Source: Actinostola sp. cb2023 (taxonomy: Eukaryota > Cnidaria > Anthozoa > Actiniaria > Actinostolidae). From it: DNA of 64,000 nucleotides. The stretch is taken from positions 186,001 to 250,000 of the forward strand of contig JAUJYZ010000783.1 of the NCBI GenBank assembly GCA_033675265.1, given 5' to 3'. Made by a program: the position numbers and the translations under genes. Below, in pieces: positions 56,054 to 64,000 of this stretch. Each line of letters opens with the position of its first letter. The first letter of the stretch is position 1. The notes beneath the pieces were generated by a model. That model saw only the letters and a program-made list of their open reading frames with translations, was not told the DNA's origin and ran no database searches.

Positions 56054-56095
56054 GCGCATGCGCTATGGTGACCACTTGCACATTTGGCGTATACC
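56014..56095 (+). ncRNA. U6 snRNA-like sequence, probably a pseudogene
   Basis: The central U6 core is present: ATACT, then AAAATTGGAACGATACAGAG and AAGATTAGCATG with no change, including the ACAGAG box that pairs with the 5' splice site. After CATG the sequence departs from U6 (the AGC triad and 3' stem region are altered), and the 5' GTGCTC hairpin is not seen. A TTTT terminator is absent at the expected place. It is therefore a partial U6 copy and not an active gene. Confidence 0.65.
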
Positions 56096-56680
56096 AAGAA
56101 TAACCGTCTGTAATCTTAGACTTGGGCGTTCCACAGGAAGCCCAAGTAACAAGAAAACGTAGAATTACGTTTTAAAAGTTCTTTTTATCGCTCGCTCGAT
56201 GGCGTGTAATTGAGTGATATTGCGTGCGCTTTTATGGAGAATTTCGCTTTCAATCAATGAAAACTAACCAGTATTTCCCTTTTTCGTGCCATTTTGTTAG
56301 AATTGCGATACAAAACTAAACACGATTTTGAGATGGCATTATCGGTTTATAACGACAGCGTTGGGAAAAAATATATTCCAGGTATTGGCTCCGTTGCTAC
56401 ACGACTCCACTAATACCAAATATATTGTCTCCCAACTAGCCGTCATTATAAACCAATAATGCTGTCTCAAAATCGCATTTAGTTTATAAAAAAAACTCCT
56501 ATATTATAATAAATAATCGTTTGAATCACGTCGTTAACAATAACAAACCACAGGAAACCCAATCCTTTGTTGCGTGTGCAAGTAAAAACAATACGATGTG
56601 TATCCGTAACTTGTGTTCAGTTACAGCTTTCCCCATTTATCCATTTTAAAAACTAATTCAACAAAACATTGTATTTTTGA
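56096..56680. other. No gene recognised
   Basis: It contains GCTCGCTCGATGGCG (56189), like a segment at 34090 in the pogo-like element. Otherwise unremarkable. Confidence 0.35.
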
Positions 56681-58574
56681 TTGTTTTTTTCCAAGCTACT
56701 GCTTCAAATCAAAGTCAAAATACACCCACAACAAATGAATCTGCTGAGGTTGAAACGATTGAGTTTCATTGCACACCCTGCTCCCATCCCGCCCAATACT
56801 CCAGAAGACTGTGAATCTTTCATAGAGGCAGCATTCAAAGATCCCTCCATTGTGCACAGTCAGTATACTTGTACAAAGAAAAATTGTTTAAATCTCACTT
56901 CTCAGGAAGTGAAATGCCTGAAAACTGGTGGAAGCAAGGATTGTTTCCAGCATCATTGGGTCCTTGATCCAAAAATTGCCTTTTGTCAGAAGACTGGTTA
57001 CTTTTGGCTTCTTTACGAAGAAGGGAATGGCATGTTTTGTCTACTTTGCAAAAAGCACAATGCAATAAATTTGCAAAATAAATCAGCAAAATTCAATCAA
57101 AATCCTTCTGTAAGATTTAAACGCATAGCCGTTGTAGAACACAGCAATTCACAGCAACATAAGTCTTCTGTCGAAGCTGAACTGATGAGAAGAAGCTCTA
57201 TGTTCCACAAGGAAGTTCAGGAAAGGGAGCAGTCAAGAGAGGATGTATACCACAATGCTTTTCTGACTCTTTACTGGCTGGCCAAAGAAGAACTACCAAA
57301 CAAGAAGTTCAACAGCCTGATTGACCTTACAGAAAGACTTGGTGTAGTTGACATGAAGTTTTTTGAACATCGTTCTAGTGGTGCTGCAAGGGAAATGTTT
57401 CTTCTTCTTGGTGAGATGGTAAAGTCAGCTATTGTGGAGAAGATAAAGGAAGCCAACACATTTGGTCTTCTCACTGATGAAGTGTGCAATATTACAAACA
57501 TAGCGCAGCTTGTATCATTTATCAATTTTGTTGATGTTAATACAAACAAAGCGACAACTCAATTCATTGGCGTTGACGATCTGTTGAAAGATTCAAATTC
57601 TGCAAATGCAACTACAATAAAGAACACAGTAATGAAGCAGCTAGATGAAAGTGGCTTAGATGTGAAGAAGCTCTCTGGTCTTGCAACAGATGGATGCAGT
57701 GTGATGACGTCCAAAAGAAATGGTGTAGCATCACAACTTCGTAAAGAGTCCCAGCTGCTTCTTAATGTTCACTGCATTTGTTATCGCCCAGCACTTGCAT
57801 GTGGAGATGCAAACAATGATGTCTTATATGTTTCAACTGTTGAAAGGATTCTAATGCATTTGTGGTCGTTTTTCAACAACTCTGCAAAGGGGACTGCTGC
57901 TTATGGTAAAGCAGTTATGACCATGAAAGAAATTAATTTGTCGGCAAAGGGAAGGAAAAGAGTGGCAAAGAGCTTTAAAAAGGCATGCAGAACGACGTGG
58001 TTATCAATGGATAATGCAATTGAAGGGGTGTTTAATGATTTTGAGCATTATATTATGTCAGACTCTGCACACCATGAAAGAGGGAGGTGATTCCTTGGCA
58101 ACAGGCCTACTAAAGCAGAGTACAAACATCAAGTTTCTTTCAACAGTTTACATGCTGCATGCAGTGCTGCCCACCCTTGCTCACTTAAGCAAAGCATTTC
58201 AAAAAGGCAATGTTTCCTTTGCAGCTACGCATATCACACTGCATGGGCCAGAGGTCAAATACTCTAGCCAGCTGATTCAAGATTCTGTGAAACAGTGGAA
58301 GGTCAAGCCCAGAAGAAAAATCGCCAAAGGAAAGGAAGCTGCAAGACCAGCATTTTCTGATGCTGCAGTGCAAGCTGATCTTGATCCTGCAATAACTCCA
58401 AACCTGGAAATATTGCAGCAAGAAGCAGAATTGTTGGAAAAGGAAGCACAAATGTTGGAGGAAGAAGCAGAAATGTGGGAACAAGAAGTGAATTCAGCTT
58501 TGAAAATACTGAACTTGCCCCAGCCAGACACTTTTTCTGATAGTTCCGATGGTGATTCTGATGACAAAGAATAG
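56681..58574 (+). pseudogene. hAT-derived transposase (KIAA1586-like) with coiled-coil acidic tail
   Basis: The sequence reads PNTPEDCESFIEAAFKD, then a zinc-finger-like part (GMFCLLCKKHNA..VEHSNSQQHKSS) and AFLTLYWLAKEELPNKKF. The first acidic motif is NTFGLLTDEVCNITNIAQLV, the second GLATDGCSVMTSKRNGVASQ with VHCICYRPALACGDA (the usual His after CxC is Tyr). After a one-base frameshift near 58060 it continues LHTMKEGGDSLATGLLKQST and ends in repeated EAELLEKEAQMLEEEAEMWE and an acidic stop (SDSSDGDSDDKE). No hAT dimerisation domain or catalytic Glu is seen. The true start is uncertain, since an upstream frame (TPTTNESAEVETIEFHC) fits better until about 56775. It resembles domesticated KIAA1586-type proteins more than an active transposase. 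Confidence 0.65.
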
Positions 58575-58728
58575 GATATTAAGATGTTTTAACAAGCTTA
58601 AAAATCGGTGTGGTGTACCTGTGTATTCACAAAGTTTACAACTTTCAGACCACAGCACTTCACATTGTTCCATGATAATGTCAGTAGAAATCATGAATTG
58701 TCAGTGCATAGCCTTATATTTAATAATT

Positions 58729-58912
58729 TTTATGTCTACTGCTTTTTCAGAAGCAATAGACACTATGTTATCGTGTTGATCGGAAAATACTTCATGTACC
58801 GATATAATTACGAACTCCCGCTTTTGTTCTATGCAATGGGATATGCATGGTTGCTGACATGAATTATACCCCTTATCCGTGAATTTTCTTGCAAACAAAA
58901 GAACAGCATTCA
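58729..58912. repeat. Direct repeat, copy 1, starting with a hairpin
   Basis: It matches 59889-60075. Both start with a stem-forming sequence (GTCTACTGCTTTTTCAGAAG..AGACA) and run through TTCTATGCAATGGGATATGC and GAATTTTCTTG. The copies are about 1.16 kb apart in the same orientation. This copy follows the KIAA1586-like frame by about 150 bp. Confidence 0.85.
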
Positions 58913-59888
58913 AATTCATGACTAAAATACATAACCTGTTGATTTTGGTTTCGCCGATTTTGCTGAAACTTAGTTAGGATATTCACTAAGTCAATTGAAC
59001 ACGATTCACAAACTTGTACGCAAAAACATTGGACAAATTTTTTTTTGAGCGCGTTTAAGTAGCGAGAACAAGGTCCACTGTAGCTCCGATATCACTAAGA
59101 ATATTTCCGGAAAGGGAAATCGAATTATGTTGTAATATTGACAAATAATAGCTTCAACTTTCTCCAAGTCTGATAGTCCATCACGCGAATATTAAAAAAG
59201 TTATGGCCGAAGTTTTATTTCAGACGAATGCGTCTGGAATTTCGACGGAGCCACCTTAAAAGTAGACTGTGTAAGGTTTGTTTTATCGAGAATCTTTCAG
59301 ATATTTTGATGTTTTCGACACATTTTGTAGCCGAAATATCACCACAACACTCTCCGATCGATGCGGATGACCAGTGTTAAAGTGGAATTATGAGCCCAAC
59401 AATGGGAAAATTGAGCCTCGTAACGAGAATTATTGTTGTTATTGGGCTCGTTTCAGGATATCTTGGCCCTTTCGAGAGATAATTATCCAAATAATGCCAT
59501 TTATGGAGGAATGAGATGTCTTCGCGTTGTCAAAGACCCCAGACAAACACGCCACTTCGTCGAGTCACCTTCTTGTCTATGAAAGCTGTGCCTAGTTATC
59601 AAAAATTATATTATACGGCAGAAGCAAAATTGTATAACAACTCCACAATCTACATCATATATTGATATATAGTCTGGTATTGAATTACCTTGTAAACTAG
59701 TTTAAAAACGTGGTTTCATCAGTACGTATTAAACTCGAAGAGACAGAGACTGTCTCGACTTTGTTTACGAAAAATAATTCACTCCCTCAAGAGCCGAAAA
59801 TCAAGAAATATAATTAAAGACAGCTCTTTATTATGCCATACTCTACTAGTATTATCGCAGTAGACACATGGTTCCAATCGGGACCCTA
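58913..59888. other. Sequence between the two direct repeats, no gene
   Basis: No open frame of note. It contains GGAGCCACCTTAA (59250), a possible end of another TTAA-site element whose partner end I did not find. Confidence 0.4.
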
Positions 59889-60075
59889 TTTTTGTGTCTA
59901 CTGCTTTTTCAGAAGCAGTAGACACTATGTCATCGTGTTAGTGGGAAAATACTTCATGTACCAATATAATTACGAACTCCCCCTTTTGTTCTATGCAATG
60001 GGATATGCATGGTTGCTGACATGAATTATATCCCTTGTTTGTAAGAGTGAATTTTCTTGTAAACAAAAGAATGTT
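59889..60075. repeat. Direct repeat, copy 2
   Basis: The perfect hairpin TGTCTACTGC..GCAGTAGACA at the start is better preserved than in copy 1. The two copies could be solo elements of one family or the ends of an element without recognisable genes. Confidence 0.85.
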
Positions 60076-60456
60076 GCGTACTTGGAAAGAATTTTGTGTA
60101 CTCAGAACTCTTCCCGACTTCATCCATCAAAACGGATCCAATAAGAATACTGATATATTCTGCCAATCCCTACCATGTTCATCTGACTGGAAAAACACTG
60201 AACTAATGTTCTCCACTGCCAAGTATAAAGCGACTTTTATATGACATGTTTTCTCACTTCTTGCCTCGACTACCGTAACTGACTGACCATAGCTGCTCAA
60301 CTCGATTAGCCGTTTTTAGCTATTTTGAGTAGCTGTGCTCAATTCCAACATTAAATTTTATACACATCTATATATGTGTGTCTGTATACACAGATACGCA
60401 TATATCTCAATGTAATCACAAATGAGCACAATAAAGTTGTTGTTGTTGTTGTTGTC
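60076..60456 (+). mobile_element. Probable LINE 3' end with (GTT)n tail
   Basis: An AT-rich region ends in CAATAAA and a (GTT)n tract (60435-60456), as LINE copies often do. The short frame 60035-60244 gives no clear family match. Confidence 0.35.
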
Positions 60457-60566
60457 CAAGTAGCACTTTAAAGGGGAACTGAAGACAAAATTTATTTTCT
60501 CAAGAAAGTTAGATGTCTTACATTAGCATTACATGAGTATTAATTTTTGCAAATCTTTCTTAGATA

Positions 60567-62453
60567 CAGTACCGGTCAGAAGTATCTTAACATTTTTTGC
60601 GTGTATTCTGAGTGTAAACTGCGTGTGCATGTGGAGTGTAGTACACTCAGTTGAGTGTATTACACTCAGGTGCGTTGAGTCCATGCGAACGAGTGTAGTA
60701 ACTACACGCACTTCCGAAGCTCATTAACTTCTCTCCATTGTGTTCGCAAACAAAGAAAATTACATGTGAAAAAACTCAGAACCAGTTGTTTCGACGATGA
60801 TAGTTCGATCTTAGAATGAAGTTTTAACATTGGTGATTTATTTGGACTAACCTCTGTGAATGGAGTTTACCAAAACGCTAAATATGTTACGTCGTACGTC
60901 TCAATTACAAGACCGAAACATTTGAACCTTGTGACCTTCAAAGTAAATTTACGCTTGTAAAACTTTGAGAAACCCATGGAAGAAAACAGAAGAGAGTTCA
61001 TCTATTTTATGGACAATTGGCGATCGAAACTCAGCTTAAAGTATGGCGTGTACCGGAATCAAACGGTCACAACTTGTGAAAAGATCGGTGACGCGACGAT
61101 AACGATCTCTGTTTTATCAATCTGATAAATCATTCTAAAACCATCTGAAAATCTTTCTCTGGTCATAATTTTCAGTCAGTTACAGCTGAAGATTTGAGAT
61201 TTGAGTTTCAAAGCTCAAAAACTAAAATAGAAACAAAAATACCGTAAAGAATGTTCCGAGGTGACAGACGAGTAATTTGCATATATTAGTTGTCACCTTT
61301 AGGTTTGTCTAGATTGAAGTTGAAGCACAAACATTTTGTGAACTATTTGCAGTAAAAAGACCATATTTATGATAACATTATTCAAATGCTAGTTTTGGAG
61401 ATACAGCTATTTCAAAAAACGTTGATACTGAATAATAGTGTATTCCAATACCGAAATGCATTTTGGGACTCATGTTTTATTGTCTAAAGTAATATAAATA
61501 ATAATATTTGATTTGATTTTTTGTGTATTCCATCAGAAACAATATACTAGCTCCATATGGCGAACAAATCGCTGTATACAGCTATTTCAAAAAACGTTGA
61601 TACTGAATAATAGTGTATTCCAAGACCGAAATGCATTTTGGGACTTGTGTATTATTGTCTAAAGTAATATAAATAATAATAATTTACTTTATTTTTAGTG
61701 CATTCCATCAGAAACAATATACCAGCTCCATATTGCGAACAAATCGCTGTATATTTACTTTTTATTTCAAAATAACTAGGCCCACAATGCTCTTTGGTCT
61801 TGGAATGCACTATTCAGTATGCAGTATTCAGTTTTCAACATTTTTTGAAATAGCTGTATTTACTTTTTATCTCAAAATAACGAGGCCCACAATGCCCTTT
61901 GGTCTTGGAATGCACTATTCAGTATGCAGTATTCAGTTTTCAACGTTTTTTGAAATAGCTGTATATTTGGCCAAAATTATGTTCTTGTGTTGAGAATGTG
62001 TGACACAAGTCACAGCCGTACGGAAGCTGTAACGCTAATTACAGTCCGTGGGAATAAACCTGTTTCACTGCTGTTTTACATTGTAAAATGGTTGTTTTCT
62101 TGACTGTGTGCATTCTACAATAAATATATGTTATAAAATAATCAATCAGTACAGTTAACGAACATCTGTAATGAAAAATTTCCCACTGCTAAACATTGTA
62201 AACAACAACATCGGCGGTATCGCCGCATCGGTATTACGGTGATCGAACCAAACTTTCTAAAGACCGATTGCTCTTTTCTTTATGAAACAAAGACCAAACA
62301 AAGGACTGTATAACAAAAGAAAACTACACGCAGTGTGAGTGTACTACACTCAGTGAAGTAGGTGCGTGTACTACACTCAGATGAGTGTAGTTGTGAGTGT
62401 ACTACACTCAAATTGCATGCACACACATGTTAAGATACTTCTGACCGGTACTG
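60567..62453. mobile_element. Non-autonomous Tc1/mariner-type element with palindromic subterminal repeats
   Basis: The ends CAGTACCGGTCAGAAGTATC are inverted and bordered by TA (60565-60566, 62454-62455). Behind each end, the 10-mer ACTACACTCA or its complement occurs several times, often as GAGTGTAGTACACTC palindromes (left 60630-60705, right 62330-62412). No transposase. The middle holds the nested elements at 61404-61961. Confidence 0.75.
61404..61961. repeat. Nested array of short TA-flanked inverted repeats
   Basis: Two tandem units of about 175 bp start TACAGCTATTTCAAAAAACG (61402 and 61577). Two tandem units of about 105 bp on the other side end with the complement GAAATAGCTGTA (61858 and 61963). 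All share a GAATAxTAGTGxATTCCAAGACC type core. The layout suggests one MITE whose left and right halves were each duplicated. Confidence 0.75.
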
Positions 62454-62455
62454 TA

Positions 62456-62907
62456 TCATCATAATTTACGTTCAATATAGAATATCATCCGCCATTTTAC
62501 CGTTTTACCATCGGCTCAGTTCTTTTTGTTAGTGACGTCGTTTATGGGGAATATTAAAATCGTTCACAACATTCTCTCGGGTTCAAGAAAATACAATGCA
62601 GTTATAATTACTCTACATTGTGATTGCACTTTCCCTTGGGAAAGGTGACGTCAGACATGGGGAATAATTACTGAAGTGAGCCGCGGTAAATTCAGCGGTA
62701 ATCCATGTCATTTTAAAATTAAAACTCAAGTTCCTTCTCCATCAAAATAAAAACAATTGGAAATTCATTTAGAAAATGAATGTACACAACATTCTCTTTG
62801 TTTTTATTTAAAGATAAATTTAGGCTACAGTTCTCTTTAAGTGCCATAATTGTAAAATCATTTAGTTTGTTTGATCACAGGAAGCCCAAGCTGTGGTTTT
62901 GTGGAGA
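62456..62907. other. No gene recognised
   Basis: Between the mariner-type element and the terminal palindrome. Nothing specific. Confidence 0.4.
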
Positions 62908-64000
62908 ATATCGTAAAAATATTTTCTCCTGTAAATACTGTAATAAAAGACTTGAAACTGTGGTAGTGTCTTGTGGTCTTTATTTACTATCCCTGTGCAA
63001 ATTTTCAGCGAATTTCAGCATTTTTTAGTGTCTCCCCTCACCCAGTAAAGAAAGAAGGCAAGGAAGGAGACGAAGCTCGAAAAATGGCTTCCAAAGCCGT
63101 TCAAATATTGCTCGTTTTTTTCGTGAAAATCACCTGGGATTCAAAAATTAACCCCCATCAGCCAAGAGGGGATAAATGTACAATCCATCTATGCCAGTAA
63201 TGTTAGCATACCTTCATAACTGAAGCTATCAGCCGCTGGTGACTCCATAATTCATCGCCATAAAAAGACCCGTTTATGCGTGACTCGGAATATCGACGAC
63301 AACCAAACGGTCGCCACGGTCGAAGGACCTGGGCACTAGCAATAATCGAACCTGCAGGGGGGATATGGTTATGCTTGTTGCTCGTACGTCAGCCTACACG
63401 ACAAAATTACGAGTAAAACTAGTTTTATGCTTATTTAATATACCTTATACCATTCAGGTGCAATACTGATCGCAAAACATCCCTGCAACAAACTTACCTC
63501 CGTGCCATAGTTAGATTCGGGTGTGTGGCCCAACTAACTACCATATCCCCCCGCGGGTTCGATTATTGCTAGTGCCCAGGTCCTTCGACCGTGGCGACCG
63601 TTTGGTTGTCGTCGATATTCCGAGTCACGCATAAACGGGTCTTTTTATGGCGATGAATTATGGAGTCACCAGCGGCTGATAGCTTCAGTTATGAAGGTAT
63701 GCTAACATTACTGGCATAGATGGATTGTACATTTATCCCCTCTTGGCTGATGGGGGTTAATTTTTGAATCCCAGGTGATTTTCACGAAAAAAACGAGCAA
63801 TATTTGAACGGCTTTGGAAGCCATTTTTCGAGCTTCGTCTCCTTCCTTGCCTTCTTTCTTTACTGGGTGAGGGGAGACACTAAAAAATGCTGAAATTCGC
63901 TGAAAATTTGCACAGGGATAGTAAATAAAGACCACAAGACACTACCACAGTTTCAAGTCTTTTATTACAGTATTTACAGGAGAAAATATTTTTACGATAT
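62908..64000. repeat. Large inverted repeat, arms at least 460 bp, running off the window
   Basis: 62908-63367 and 63541-64000 are almost identical in inverted orientation, around a spacer of about 173 bp (63368-63540) with no self-complementarity that I can see. A 75-codon frame occurs identically in both arms (62973-63200 plus, 63708-63935 minus), which is a mirror effect and not evidence of coding. The right arm reaches the window edge, so the full arm length is unknown. It may be a recent fold-back element or a segmental palindrome. Confidence 0.9.

Noticed and set aside
62973..63935. Identical 75-codon frames on opposite strands
   Set aside because: They are mirror images within the two arms of a large inverted repeat, so identity reflects the repeat and not two genes.
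1..64000. CRISPR arrays, operons or other prokaryotic features
   Set aside because: The repeats found are fold-back, tandem or terminal; genes have GT-AG introns and the families are animal transposons.

Overview
This is an AT-rich, intron-containing, transposon-crowded stretch of an animal genome, most likely a cnidarian and probably an anthozoan such as a coral or sea anemone. I infer this from the protein families, recalled from anthozoan gene sets and not searched here: Crypton-type tyrosine recombinases, DUF3504 proteins, ZNF862/KIAA1586-like hAT transposases, Penelope GIY-YIG fragments, a plasmid/virus-type DNA polymerase B and large anthozoan RNase H-like hypothetical proteins. GT-AG introns with matching phase, many fold-back elements and (ATT)n-tailed LINE ends agree. 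No intact ordinary gene is fully contained in the window.

Left part (1-15 kb): a decayed minus-strand copy of an anthozoan RNase H-like gene, a MULE-like fold-back element with 9-bp duplications, a broken Crypton-type recombinase gene (4.9-7.6 kb) with a tRNA-like sequence in its intron, then a row of elements at TTAA sites (7.8-12.8 kb). Two plus-strand exons at 14.8-15.2 kb are joined by an intron of correct phase. Middle-left (15-31 kb): LINE 3' ends, five or more TTAA fold-back elements, a HECT-like fragment and a second, plus-strand copy of the RNase H-like gene (24.8-28.9 kb), broken by several frameshifts. Middle (31-43 kb): a graveyard holding two DUF3504 recombinases, LINE ORF1 and APE pieces, a Penelope endonuclease, a DNA polymerase B remnant, a gag-like SAP/zinc ORF and a hAT transposase.

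The most interesting region is 43.1-52.0 kb. A minus-strand gene begins at 52033 with a DM domain (doublesex/mab-3 family). Its first exon is cut inside the DM domain by a 4.3-kb hAT-like element (47654-51930; 5-bp duplication CACAA). Ignoring the element and one duplication makes the C-x-C-x-x-C motif continuous and in frame. A second exon, with a clear splice acceptor at 46957, is cut by a 3.26-kb Tc1/mariner element (43530-46786; TA duplication, 131-bp inverted repeats), and its frame also closes across the insertion. So one DMRT-like gene appears to have taken two exon insertions. Both elements carry an extra gene. The Tc1/mariner element holds a convergent passenger gene (SAM-like start, Cys/His cluster, coiled coils, one intron) opposite its transposase. 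The hAT element has a 156-aa acidic ORF upstream of its transposase.

Right part (52-64 kb): a Tc1 transposase fragment just upstream of the DM gene, a long hairpin, a U6-like sequence, a KIAA1586-like hAT transposase without a recognisable dimerisation domain, a mariner-type element with repeated palindromic ends, and an inverted repeat of at least 460 bp per arm that runs off the window. All family names rest on motif reading by eye; no database search was possible.
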